Assembly (NCBI RefSeq): GCF_900114085.1 | Contig: NZ_FORU01000004.1 | Location: 134,410 to 198,409, forward strand | DNA length: 64,000 nucleotides | DNA from: Myroides guanonis | GTDB lineage: Bacteria; Bacteroidota; Bacteroidia; Flavobacteriales; Flavobacteriaceae | Reading direction: 5' to 3' | In this document: piece by piece, positions 16,471-25,182 of the stretch | Layout of the letters: each line of letters opens with the position of its first letter | Numbering within the stretch: the first letter of the stretch is position 1 | Translations under genes and position numbers: made by a program | The notes under the pieces: model-generated | What the model saw: only the letters and a program-made list of their open reading frames with translations | What the model was told of the DNA's origin: nothing | The model's database searches: none

Positions 16471-16890
16471 TTATTCTACTAATCTTATATTAGGGTTAAT
16501 AGATACTAATTCATTTACTAGTTCGGTGTTGCTTTTTGGAGCGATGTATAGCTCATCGTATTTGTTGTATTTGATTATCAGTCCTTTGCCAGTTAGTGCA
16601 GGTTTGGTTCCAACCCATAGGGTTTTACCTATGATAATTTCTTCTATTTTGTGAATGTCTATTTTACCTTTTAGGAAGGCTGATTTGTAGTATAATTGGT
16701 TGTTTTTTATATAATAGCGTGTATCTAGGTATATCCAAATGAGAAGTAATACGGGTAGGAGTGCAGGAATTAATATGAAGTAATTGTCTAAAATTGCTTC
16801 TTTGTCTATGAATAGAATAATCAATGGTAATAATGCAGCTATGATTATATAGACTACGAATCCTTTTTTGTTGGCTTTAAATTTTTTCAT
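16471..16890 (-). CDS. PH-domain-like membrane protein
   Basis: 139 residues. Two hydrophobic helices (residues about 10-28 and 36-54) are followed by a small beta-rich domain (YYIKNNQLYYKSAFLKGKID, KTLWVGTKP, GLIIKYNKYDELYIAPK), which matches bacterial PH-domain proteins (bPH_4/DUF1200 type). Such proteins are membrane-anchored and of unknown function. It lies 30 bp downstream of the beta-lactamase gene on the same strand and might be cotranscribed with it. Confidence 0.8.
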   Translation of the reverse strand: MKKFKANKKGFVVYIIIAALLPLIILFIDKEAILDNYFILIPALLPVLLLIWIYLDTRYYIKNNQLYYKSAFLKGKIDIHKIEEIIIGKTLWVGTKPALTGKGLIIKYNKYDELYIAPKSNTELVNELVSINPNIRLVE

Positions 16891-16920
16891 ACTTGGAATG
16901 AGTGACCAGTCTAATTAGAT

Positions 16921-17829
16921 TTAGTTTTCTGTGCTTGAAAAATAGTCCCAAGCTGATTTTGCAATATCAGCAATTATTTTTTCATTTGTTTCGGTGTCTT
17001 CTATTGAGTTTGTAATGAAAATACTGATGTAAAAGTAGTTTCCATTTGGAAGAAAAACTATTCCAATATCATTTACAGCAGCCGAAATACCTGTTTCTTC
17101 GTTTACTCCAGACCAACCTGTTTTATGTGCTACGAGAGTTCCTTTTGGCAATTGACCTTTTAGTCGGGTTTTCCCTGTTTCGGTTTCTTTCATTATATTC
17201 CATATAAATTCATGGTTTTTATGAGAGAGCTGATTTTCTTTGTTCTCATAAAAGGCTTTAAGGATGTTATTTGCTTCTTTTGGAGTTGTCCAATTTAAGA
17301 ATTGCATATCCCAATTGTTTTGCATGGTTTCTTCATTAATTTTAACTTCAAAATCATTGAATCCCCTTTTATGAAAATAGTTTTCGACAGCTATTGGACC
17401 TCCCAGTTTTCTTAATAAAACGTCACAACCAACATTGTCGCTAGACATGACTGTATATCTCAAAATATTAGCTATGCTTAAGATTCCTCCCTCGGGGTAT
17501 TCCTCTCTTAGTGGACTCCAAAGGGTTGGTAAAAGTTCGTTTTTAGATATAGTTATTTTTTGGTCCAGAGAGAAGTTTCCTTTATCTATTTCTGATAACA
17601 TGGTTAGTGCTATGGGAAATTTGAATACGCTTTGCATTGGAAAGTGTTCTGTGCCACGAATGCTTAAAGTATCTTCTGGATTCGTTCCTTGTATAGCTAA
17701 TCCAACTATTGCATTTTTTGATTTCGTTATCGCTTCTATGTTATCGCGTAAGTTCTCAATGGTTTGAGCTTTTGCTTTATTTGAAATACACATTGTTATT
17801 ATAATGGATAATACGACTAACTTTTTCAT
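16921..17829 (-). CDS. class A beta-lactamase, subclass A2-like
   Basis: 302 residues with signal peptide (cleaved near AKAQ). All class A motifs are present: SVFK (Ser67-Lys70), SDN (130-132), Glu167 with Asn171 in the omega-loop EETMQNN, and HKTG (235-238). The fingerprint, with RGTEHFPMQSVFKF, EETMQNNW and HKTGWSG, is that of the extended-spectrum subclass A2 enzymes of Bacteroidota (CME, VEB, PER, CfxA relatives). It would hydrolyse penicillins and cephalosporins in the periplasm. The setting looks chromosomal, with no mobile element beside it. Spectrum cannot be read from sequence. Confidence 0.95.
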   Translation of the reverse strand: MKKLVVLSIIITMCISNKAKAQTIENLRDNIEAITKSKNAIVGLAIQGTNPEDTLSIRGTEHFPMQSVFKFPIALTMLSEIDKGNFSLDQKITISKNELLPTLWSPLREEYPEGGILSIANILRYTVMSSDNVGCDVLLRKLGGPIAVENYFHKRGFNDFEVKINEETMQNNWDMQFLNWTTPKEANNILKAFYENKENQLSHKNHEFIWNIMKETETGKTRLKGQLPKGTLVAHKTGWSGVNEETGISAAVNDIGIVFLPNGNYFYISIFITNSIEDTETNEKIIADIAKSAWDYFSSTEN

Positions 17830-17914
17830 TTTTATTTGTGTTGAAGTGGTGTACTTGATTTTTATAGGACTGTTATTTAGTATAAGGATATTAAAAACCG
17901 CATTTTTAATTGGT

Positions 17915-17922
17915 CAAAGGTA
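17915..17922 (-). promoter_or_regulatory. TAnnTTTG -7 element for the beta-lactamase gene
   Basis: Minus strand reads TACCTTTG, 85 bp upstream of the beta-lactamase start. A -33 TTG is not obvious, so the promoter may be weak. Confidence 0.45.
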
Positions 17923-18109
17923 GCAATAGTTCGATTGTTACTTAGTGTTTATATTGTTTTGTCTAGGAGAAATTGACTGTATTTTTTAATCCTTTTGATA
18001 TTACAGGTGTTTAAACAGCATTATTTAGATTTTTTATAGTGTATGGAAGATTTATAAAACCTAATGTAATATGATTCATAATAATAGCTTTAGTTCTAAA
18101 TATATAACG

Positions 18110-18117
18110 TAATTTTG
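18110..18117 (+). promoter_or_regulatory. TAnnTTTG -7 element for the J-domain gene
   Basis: TAATTTTG. The possible TTG start codon at 18115 lies inside this element, so translation must begin downstream, at ATG 18139. Confidence 0.55.
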
Positions 18118-18138
18118 TGGCCGCAAAAAAGCAAGTTT

Positions 18139-18579
18139 ATGAAACGTATTAACGAATACAAAAAACTCTTCGGGGTTGTGAATGAGATTGATTTAAAGAG
18201 TTTAAAAACAACCTATAGAGATTTGGTTAAGGAATGGCACCCTGACAAGTTTCAAGATGGAGATGCATTAAAGGAAGAAGCTGAACTTAATAGCCGCAGG
18301 ATTATTGATGGTTATCATTTTTTGATTAGTATTGCGCCGGAAACTATTGCTGCTAATTTAGAGGAATATACTAGTACTATTAATGAAGTTGGTATTGATT
18401 ATCTACAGCACAAAGGTTTGGTTCTAGAAATCACTTATTTGGATGGTAATACTTATGAGTATTTCGGTATTGATAAAAAGATGTATATGAAAATGTTGAA
18501 TAGTGGTAATTTAAATCGCTTTGCTAAACGTAATATCTACATCAAGCATTTATATAGAAAGTCTAAACGAGGAGAATAG
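18139..18579 (+). CDS. J-domain protein with C-terminal KTSC domain
   Basis: 146 residues from ATG 18139. The N-terminal 65 residues are a DnaJ-type J domain, with the HPD tripeptide at residues 34-36 (VKEWHPDKF), so it should stimulate an Hsp70 (DnaK) ATPase. The C-terminal half has a KTSC domain (small domain named after a lysyl-tRNA synthetase C-terminal extension), seen as LVLEITYLDGNTYEYFGI followed by YMKMLNSGN and FAKRNIYIKHLYRK. No Gly/Phe or zinc-finger regions are present, so it is a specialised co-chaperone. J plus KTSC in one short protein is known in Bacteroidota. Confidence 0.92.
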   Translation: MKRINEYKKLFGVVNEIDLKSLKTTYRDLVKEWHPDKFQDGDALKEEAELNSRRIIDGYHFLISIAPETIAANLEEYTSTINEVGIDYLQHKGLVLEITYLDGNTYEYFGIDKKMYMKMLNSGNLNRFAKRNIYIKHLYRKSKRGE

Positions 18580-18636
18580 ATTTTAATTCTATAATTTTTC
18601 TTCGATGTATTGAATAAATTACATCAAGTAGAGGCA

Positions 18637-18688
18637 TGAGAGATTAAACTTTTGTTTTGTTACAATGGTTTAATCTCTCATTTTTTTT
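18637..18688 (+). terminator. terminator of the J-domain gene
   Basis: TGAGAGATTAAAC at 18637-18649 pairs with GTTTAATCTCTCA at 18668-18680, then eight T. The loop of 18 nt is long, but stem and T-run are clear. Confidence 0.85.
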
Positions 18689-18708
18689 ACATGGTCTTCT
18701 CCATGTTG

Positions 18709-21279
18709 TTATTTATCTTTCTTCTTAAATAGTTTGTTGAGTAACGATTTTTTAGTTTTTTGTTCTGTTTTGTTTATCCCCAATTGCTCATAGTCTAGTT
18801 CTATTTCGTTTTCTTCAGCATAGTTTATCCATTTTTCAAATTGTTGAGTGTTTTGATATTCGCTATCGGGACGGTAATGAAAGAGCAGTTGTTGTACTGC
18901 ATAAGGATAGTTATTAATTGTAAGTGCTTTCTCGTAGTGATTTATTGCTTTTGTTATATTTTCCTTTAAACCACCTAATCCTCGTTCATACATGATGCCA
19001 TAATAGATAGGTGAGAATTCTTTGTCGTAGTCTTTTTTCAGTAGGGATACTGCTTTCGTGTACTCTTCTTTTTGAAAATAGATGTCCGTGAGTTGTTCTG
19101 AATAGAAGTATTTTAGTTTTTGCGCTTTTAGATAATAGTCTAATGCTTTTTCATAGTCTTGATCTACATGTTCTCCATAGTAGTATAGGTCACCTAGGTT
19201 TCCAAAGCCTAAACCATTACCCCATTGTCCCGCGTTTTGATAGGCTTCTATTGCCTTTTTAATGTCTTGCTTACGTCCTATTCCATTTTGATAGTGATAG
19301 CCTAAATTATTGCTTGCTACTTTTGATTTTAAAGCTGTTGCTCTTTCAAATAATTGGAGCCCTAAGTCTAGGTTTATTTGTGGTTCTTCTTCATTGGTAT
19401 AAATAATTCCTAGTTCCGTCATCATTTCTGAGTGGTTGCGATTAGCTCCTATCTTGAAGACTTCTATTGCTTCTTCGGTATTGTCTTCACGCAGTAAATT
19501 TAATCCAAGTTGGTATAGGGTATCGTTGTCAAAATGATTGAGATATTCTTGTCCGATTTGTTTTTTCCATTTTCCATAGAAGTTTTTGAATTGTTCTTGA
19601 TCGGATTTGTCTAGGTATTCTTTGTTGTTATTGAATTGTCCTATTTGAGCTGGGGTTGCTTTTTCTATTTTTGCTTCTTCATCAAGATAATACAAAGTGT
19701 CTTCTGCGTATAGTAGGAGTTCGACTTCTTCAAAATTTATTGCTTCTGATATATAGTTATATAGTGGACTTAGTTGTTGTGTTGAGCCATCCCAGTAATA
19801 CATTCCTTGGTTTACTTTTATTTTTAGAAATTGTTTTCGTAGATGTGCTATTTTAAGATATTCTAGATTGGGAGGTAGTAACCAATTGTTTTGTGATGCG
19901 TCGTATATCCCATTTCCATTTTTGGTTTTTAGAATGTAGAGGTTTTGAAAGTAATTGGATAAGTAATCTATGTTGACTTTTTGAATCTCTGTGTTTTCGA
20001 GTAAGTATTGTTGTTTTACGCAATCGTATAGGTACCATTTCTCGGCTTTGTTATAAGCAAGTGTTTGGTAGTTGGATAGGGTAATAATTTGGTTTATTTC
20101 AGTTTCTAGTTTTTCACCTCTTGGGTTAATGATTGTGATTTCTTTTAGTGGTTTAAAAGGTTTTAGGTAGAAATAGTTATTGGGTAGTTGATGTAATTCA
20201 TTTTCAAAATATTCACCTAAAAGAACTCCATTATCATTATAATAGTTACGTTTAGCAGTGTTTTTTTGTGATGTGAAGAAGAGGTTGACGTATTCAAATT
20301 GAAATGGAGTTTCGCTTTCAATGTCGAATGTTGTTTCTTTCGCACTATTTATGATTCTATATGTCCCGTTTTTTCTTGCGTTAAAGTAGTTTGCGAAAAT
20401 GTGGTTCAATTCTTCGTATTGGGTTGGGATTAGCAACTGATTTTTTTCGATTGCTACTAGTCCTTGTTTGTTTTGAGTGGTTACGATACTTGCTTTTTGA
20501 AACTCCAATGTATCGTCTGTTGTTGGAGTTATTTCATATATGTCAAATGGTGATTGTATGTTGTCATATATGCAGGGTACTATTTCTTTTCCTAAGGTGT
20601 TTATGAATCCGAATTTATTGTTTTTTTCAACGCATGCAATGCCTTGGTCGAATGTCTCAATTTGTGCATAGGTTGGGGGTAGGATAGTTTCTCCATTCGA
20701 GTTTTTGAGTCCGTATAGATTATTTTCTTGAAAGGTTTCTACGTAGTGGTATTTATAAGTATCTGGATTCCAATATCCCAATCCGTATTCTACCCAGTCG
20801 GTTTGTAATAGATCTAGAAAGGACGTGTATCCGAATGTTTCTAGTAGGGGGTGTAATACAGCTAAGTTTTTAGTTTCAATGGCTAGTAGATATAACTGTA
20901 TTTGTTCTTGAATTTCTAACTTCCAGGTTTTGCATTGACTATTATTACTTTCTTCATTCATATTGAAAACATCTGTTCCGTCAATTTGAAAGTTTTCAAA
21001 TGGTAGGTCATCTAAAAATTCAAACATTTTATGTGTAGCTTGTTCGAATTTCAAATTTTCTTGTAAATGATATTCATCGACTAATAAGTTATAGAATTTT
21101 CTCAATAGTTCTATTCCACCTTGCCGATTTGCATATAACTGTGTTCTTTTAGAGTGAAGATTAATTCCGAATAGTGGAAGTAGGAGTGGTGAAATGACAT
21201 AATTCCATTCACCTAAGTAGGTTGGATGGATTTCGGTTAATGAGGTATTTACGTTATAGATATAAATGCGGTGTGCCAT
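18709..21279 (-). CDS. large WG-repeat and Sel1-repeat protein
   Basis: 856 residues without signal peptide, so cytoplasmic. From about residue 180 a WG (KWG) beta-propeller-like repeat region is visible: YGLKNSNGETILPPTYAQIE, then KFGFINTLGKEIVPCIYDNI, and further degenerate copies to about residue 500. Residues about 590-830 carry Sel1/TPR repeats such as ASNNLGYHYQNGIGRKQDIK and LGDLYYYGEHVDQDYEKALD. The C-terminus is lysine-rich (LLNKLFKKKDK). Both repeat types mediate protein contacts. The next gene upstream, 100 bp away on the same strand, encodes another large TPR protein, so they likely work together; the role is unknown. Confidence 0.85.
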   Translation of the reverse strand: MAHRIYIYNVNTSLTEIHPTYLGEWNYVISPLLLPLFGINLHSKRTQLYANRQGGIELLRKFYNLLVDEYHLQENLKFEQATHKMFEFLDDLPFENFQIDGTDVFNMNEESNNSQCKTWKLEIQEQIQLYLLAIETKNLAVLHPLLETFGYTSFLDLLQTDWVEYGLGYWNPDTYKYHYVETFQENNLYGLKNSNGETILPPTYAQIETFDQGIACVEKNNKFGFINTLGKEIVPCIYDNIQSPFDIYEITPTTDDTLEFQKASIVTTQNKQGLVAIEKNQLLIPTQYEELNHIFANYFNARKNGTYRIINSAKETTFDIESETPFQFEYVNLFFTSQKNTAKRNYYNDNGVLLGEYFENELHQLPNNYFYLKPFKPLKEITIINPRGEKLETEINQIITLSNYQTLAYNKAEKWYLYDCVKQQYLLENTEIQKVNIDYLSNYFQNLYILKTKNGNGIYDASQNNWLLPPNLEYLKIAHLRKQFLKIKVNQGMYYWDGSTQQLSPLYNYISEAINFEEVELLLYAEDTLYYLDEEAKIEKATPAQIGQFNNNKEYLDKSDQEQFKNFYGKWKKQIGQEYLNHFDNDTLYQLGLNLLREDNTEEAIEVFKIGANRNHSEMMTELGIIYTNEEEPQINLDLGLQLFERATALKSKVASNNLGYHYQNGIGRKQDIKKAIEAYQNAGQWGNGLGFGNLGDLYYYGEHVDQDYEKALDYYLKAQKLKYFYSEQLTDIYFQKEEYTKAVSLLKKDYDKEFSPIYYGIMYERGLGGLKENITKAINHYEKALTINNYPYAVQQLLFHYRPDSEYQNTQQFEKWINYAEENEIELDYEQLGINKTEQKTKKSLLNKLFKKKDK

Positions 21280-21378
21280 TTCCGAGTTGTTTTGGTTGGT
21301 AGTTGTAGTTTGATTATTGCCTTAAGCATAGAGCATTGTGCTCTATGAAAAAGACAACGGGGTAATTAAGTGTTATTT

Positions 21379-23685
21379 TTAAAATCCTATTTTTGATAGA
21401 AAACTTGGTTTTTTCCATTTTTTCTTGAGAATATGTGCTTGTGGATCTGCGTCTGAATAAGCTAAAACTGCATCTAGAAGTTGGTGTGCTGTTTTGAGAT
21501 CTCCTTGGTTGTAATAGGTTTCTGCGAGTGTTAGTGTTACGGTTTCTAAATCGTTGTCATAATCCCAATTCTCCTCGTTGTAGATGGTTTTTATTTGGTT
21601 TCCAATTTGGATTACATCATTATGTTGTTCTACTTTACTTTTAACTTTAATGGCTCTCAACAACCAAGTAATTAAATCACTTCCCGAGAGAACTTCTTGC
21701 ATCATTTGGTTATAGTCATTAAACATGTTAGAAGCTTCTTCGTATTCTTCACACATTAAATGTGATTTCATAATCAAGTGTATTGACTTAGCTTGGTCGA
21801 AGTCGTTTAGTAGAAATTCGGGTTTGTTTTTGAGATATTGTTGCGCTGCTTTATTACAGGCTGCGTACATTTCTAAATCGTGATAGATTTGCATAAGCAT
21901 GTATTGCGGATTCGATTCACTAGAATATTTTAGTGCTTTTTTTTCATAAATCTCTTTTTTGAATATGTCTGACTCTTGTTCAAGTATATTGTAAATCACA
22001 GTTTGTATAATTGATTTGGCTGCTTCTAAATCACGTAAATCATATTCTTCTAGTTCAGGATGTGCTTCAGCATAGTCATATATTTGTTCTAATTGTTTTT
22101 CTGCGCTATTATAGATGTCTTCATCTAAGTTTAGGTGATAATCTACTGTTATTCGATTTCCTTCGAAAATTAGGTGCTTTATGCAGGGAATGTCTTCTGT
22201 GTTATAGTATGAAAAATAGCGATTTAACGCATGTTTTGCTTCTTCAAAGTTTTCGTCTTTGATAAGGGCTTCAATTAGTGTTGAATGTATTTCCCAAAAG
22301 TTAGAATAGGTTAATCCTAATTCTGCTATTTTTGCAGCTCTAGTGAATGATGCTGTAGCTATATAAGCAATGGCTAGGTTGTTACAGTTCATAGCAAACT
22401 GATGAAGATCACAGTTGTAAAGACTAAAGTATTGGTCTTCATTAAAGTAAGCTTCAAAAGCCTCGTGTGCTTGTAGATAGAATTGTTCTCGTATTTTAAT
22501 AAGTGCTGGATTAGATTCTGATTGTGCAATTTCTTGTATCAGGTCATCTATTTCGGTTCCTCTGCCGTATAATTCGAGTGGGTGACTGTTGAGTTTTGGT
22601 AATGATGTAGGTAGTTCATAGTTCAAATGCATAGCGCATTCCACATATCTCCTATAGGTAATTGCTATCGGATTTAGTTGTATTGCTTTCTCAAGGTATG
22701 GGTATGCTTTTGAATATTCTCCATTTTCAAATAGGTAGGTTCCTACAAAATGATGTGGAAAGTATTGCTCATGATCACTTTTTGTTAATTCTAATGCATG
22801 ATGGTAATAAGTGTCTGCTGCTACTTCTAGTGTTTCATAGTAGTTGCGTTCAATCATAAGTAGGAAATATTGAGCATCTGCTGATTTATAACCTTGATTT
22901 AGAAGGTTGGTTAGGATTTTGTGCCATTTGCAAAATTCTTCTATTACATAGATTGAGTTGTGATTGGCGTCTAACAATTGTACTAGTGTTTTTACAGCTA
23001 GGTCTATAGCTCCTTGTTTATAGGCTATTTCTGCTAATTGTATGTATTGTGATTCGTGTTGACTTACGAATTTTGGTAGTTGTTTTTCAATTAATATGAC
23101 TAAATCCTTCTTATCAAATCCTTTGTATTGCTCTAATAAGTCGATTTTCTTCATGAAGAATATGGAAGTGTTTTTATCTCTTGTTTCTCGCTCACTTGAG
23201 TTGTGGTCTTCATTGAAAATGATGGCTTTTTCGAGATTTAAGAGTTGGTGTTCAATGTCCTCTAGTCCTTCGTATATATTTATTATAAAGTTATAGCCAT
23301 AAATTTCAAAGCCTTCTTGTTGTTTTAAACTCTCTGCATATCCTATGAATTCTTGCTTGTTTTCTTCTGTTATATGGAGCTTCGGTCGAGCAATGCTCCA
23401 CAAATTGTGTTGATTGGTTAGTGGATAGGAGAGTATTTCATAAAGGGTTTTTTGATGGTTGGGTTCTATTTCAAGTATTCGGCGTAAATAGGGTATAGTG
23501 TATTGTTTAACTGAGTCATAGATGGCTTCATGACCGTCATAAAACACTTGGTCATGGTATGCCGTCGCCATTAGAAATAGTACTTCTGTATCTTCTGGGT
23601 TTTGTTTTAGATAGTTTTCTCCTTCAATAATTAATTGTTCGAGTTCTCCTTTATAAAAAAGTTGTTCTAATTCTATAAAATCCAT
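21379..23685 (-). CDS. large TPR-repeat protein
   Basis: 768 residues, cytoplasmic, almost wholly helical tetratricopeptide repeats. Examples are EQLIIEGENYLKQNPEDTEV near the start, YLFENGEYSKAYPYLEKAIQ and TLAETYYNQGDLKTAHQLLD near the end. No catalytic domain is visible. The C-terminus ends KKKWKKPSFLSKIGF, a basic tail like that of the downstream WG/Sel1 protein. The pair probably form an operon from the TAATTTTG-type element at 23734-23741. Likely a scaffold protein; function unknown. Confidence 0.85.
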   Translation of the reverse strand: MDFIELEQLFYKGELEQLIIEGENYLKQNPEDTEVLFLMATAYHDQVFYDGHEAIYDSVKQYTIPYLRRILEIEPNHQKTLYEILSYPLTNQHNLWSIARPKLHITEENKQEFIGYAESLKQQEGFEIYGYNFIINIYEGLEDIEHQLLNLEKAIIFNEDHNSSERETRDKNTSIFFMKKIDLLEQYKGFDKKDLVILIEKQLPKFVSQHESQYIQLAEIAYKQGAIDLAVKTLVQLLDANHNSIYVIEEFCKWHKILTNLLNQGYKSADAQYFLLMIERNYYETLEVAADTYYHHALELTKSDHEQYFPHHFVGTYLFENGEYSKAYPYLEKAIQLNPIAITYRRYVECAMHLNYELPTSLPKLNSHPLELYGRGTEIDDLIQEIAQSESNPALIKIREQFYLQAHEAFEAYFNEDQYFSLYNCDLHQFAMNCNNLAIAYIATASFTRAAKIAELGLTYSNFWEIHSTLIEALIKDENFEEAKHALNRYFSYYNTEDIPCIKHLIFEGNRITVDYHLNLDEDIYNSAEKQLEQIYDYAEAHPELEEYDLRDLEAAKSIIQTVIYNILEQESDIFKKEIYEKKALKYSSESNPQYMLMQIYHDLEMYAACNKAAQQYLKNKPEFLLNDFDQAKSIHLIMKSHLMCEEYEEASNMFNDYNQMMQEVLSGSDLITWLLRAIKVKSKVEQHNDVIQIGNQIKTIYNEENWDYDNDLETVTLTLAETYYNQGDLKTAHQLLDAVLAYSDADPQAHILKKKWKKPSFLSKIGF

Positions 23686-23733
23686 AACAATGATTAGTTT
23701 GATGTAATTTTGTTTTCTTGTCTATTTTGGTTT

Positions 23734-23741
23734 CAAAATTA
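23734..23741 (-). promoter_or_regulatory. TAnnTTTG -7 element for the TPR gene pair
   Basis: Minus strand reads TAATTTTG, 49 bp upstream of the TPR gene start. Confidence 0.45.
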
Positions 23742-23852
23742 CATTTTATTGCCAATGCTCTTATCCCTGAAAAAAGGGATATGATCTCATTAAGGGATTT
23801 TTATTAATTCATAGTGATTGTTGATATAACTGCTATGAGAATCGAAGTGTTT

Positions 23853-24671
23853 TTATTCAGTTTTGTTTAGTGTCCAAATAATGGCTTTTTCTTTTGTAGC
23901 TCTGAAAATTGTGGCGTGATTTTCATCAGGTTCGTCCGAATAGGTCCATGTTAAATTTGGTAGGTTTTGTGACTTGAAGATGTTTGCTAATTCTTTGGTA
24001 TAAGTGGATATTTCAGTGGTATTTGAGCTTGTAAACCAAATTCGTTTTTCATCTGCTGATAGTTGTGTCAAATGTTCTCTTGCTGTTTTTACTAAATATT
24101 GATTGTTCCACCATAAAGAGGGGTCAAAGGCTATATAATTATCAAACATTTCAGGTGTTAGAAAAAATGTCTCCATAACAAAAAGACCCGATAATGATTC
24201 CCCAATAAGACTTTTTTCGTTTGTTGTTCTGTATCGTTTATTTATTTCAGAGAAAAGTTCTTCTTTTATGAAAGCTCTGAATTTTTCTGATTCACCTACT
24301 ATAGGTGCTATTTCTTTGTCTTCTATTACGTCTGTAAATCCTGTTAAATCTTTTCTTCTTTGTGTGTTCTCAATTCCAACAAGAATGATCGGTTTGATTT
24401 TTTTTTCTTTAATGAGCTTGTCTAAAGTATTTGCAATATGAGGGAAATCTTCTTTTATTCCACCGTCTGCCATATATATAACTGGTAATAAATCAGAACT
24501 TTTTTTATAATTTGAAGGTGTCCATACATTAATGACTCTTTTTTCTCCTACTTGTTTAGATTGAATTGTAAAGGTTTCGTGTTCTGGAATTGAGTCAACG
24601 GGTTGTATAGTGTTTGAATAACCTGTAAGGAACATAATTCCAGTGAATAAAATGTAGTAGACTGATTTCAT
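23853..24671 (-). CDS. exported alpha/beta-hydrolase, esterase-D/Fes type
   Basis: 272 residues. The N-terminus is hydrophobic (MKSVYYILFTGIMFLTGYSN), fitting an exported protein. It matches the putative esterase family (Esterase D, IroE/Fes-like, BES1-like): VINVWTPSNY, LPVIYMADGG and the nucleophile elbow GESLSG (Ser near residue 156), then IAFDPSLWWNNQ. A C-terminal His in ENHATIF completes the triad. Relatives hydrolyse siderophores or acyl esters. No siderophore genes are nearby, so the substrate is open. Confidence 0.9.
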   Translation of the reverse strand: MKSVYYILFTGIMFLTGYSNTIQPVDSIPEHETFTIQSKQVGEKRVINVWTPSNYKKSSDLLPVIYMADGGIKEDFPHIANTLDKLIKEKKIKPIILVGIENTQRRKDLTGFTDVIEDKEIAPIVGESEKFRAFIKEELFSEINKRYRTTNEKSLIGESLSGLFVMETFFLTPEMFDNYIAFDPSLWWNNQYLVKTAREHLTQLSADEKRIWFTSSNTTEISTYTKELANIFKSQNLPNLTWTYSDEPDENHATIFRATKEKAIIWTLNKTE

Positions 24672-24783
24672 ATGATTTTATTTGATGATAACTTGATTAA
24701 ATAGTGTTCTAAATAATTGTATGAATATACAAAATGCTCGACTAATGTATCTTGATTGTTAATTTGCATTTTTGTTTTCTATG

Positions 24784-24815
24784 GGATTGCGTGTCTAGCC
24801 CGCAATGACTAGGGG
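24784..24815. repeat. dispersed palindromic repeat (GATTGCG...CGCAATGACT family)
   Basis: GATTGCGTGTCTAGCCCGC is followed by AATGACTAGGGG. It is a slightly diverged copy of the perfect palindrome at 45969-45989; other relatives lie at 27189 and 30511. Confidence 0.6.
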
Positions 24816-24828
24816 AAGATTAGGAGTG

Positions 24829-24866
24829 TGTGGCAGGGTTGACCACCTGATGTCGGTCTTCTTTCT
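24829..24866. repeat. degenerate copy of the tRNA-Pro-derived repeat unit
   Basis: GTGGCAGGGTTGACCACCTG followed by ATGTCGGTCTTC matches the core of the array units at 27223-27913, here alone and without the terminator part. It lies about 2.4 kb from the array. Confidence 0.65.
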
Positions 24867-25182
24867 CTCGTCCTATCTATACGTTCATTTGCTTTAGTTT
24901 AGATTGTCGCAGTTCATTGGAACAAAAAAGCTGTATAAAGAAACAGTCAGTAGATAAAAAAAGTATTGAATTAGAATTTTTAATATCTTTATGCCTTATG
25001 CAGAAACAACTATTCACATATTATAGTTTGACGATTGAAATGATTGCCTAATTCCGGGTGTCTTGTTTCTAAAATCATCAGTTTGGTAGTACACGTATTA
25101 CCAAAGGTGGTTGGTATGGAACAAACTATTCGGATGACAGAGAATTAAGTAATTTTATTTCATCATTTTAAATTATTAAGCA

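Larger units (their letters stand above)
17830..18138. other. divergent intergenic region
   Basis: Holds the minus-strand beta-lactamase promoter (17915-17922) and the plus-strand J-domain promoter (18110-18117). No other feature or regulator-type palindrome is seen, and no ampR-like gene is adjacent. Confidence 0.35.
24672..25182. other. repeat-bearing intergenic region before rsgA
   Basis: No gene. It holds a member of the GATTGCGGG-type palindrome family (24784-24815) and a degenerate copy of the tRNA-Pro-derived array unit (24829-24866, GGCAGGGTTGACCACCTGAT). The remainder, towards GTG 25183, has no consensus promoter I can assign to rsgA. Confidence 0.5.

Noticed and set aside
16471..17829. 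Transposon carrying the beta-lactamase
   Set aside because: No transposase, integrase or inverted repeats near the gene; neighbours look chromosomal.
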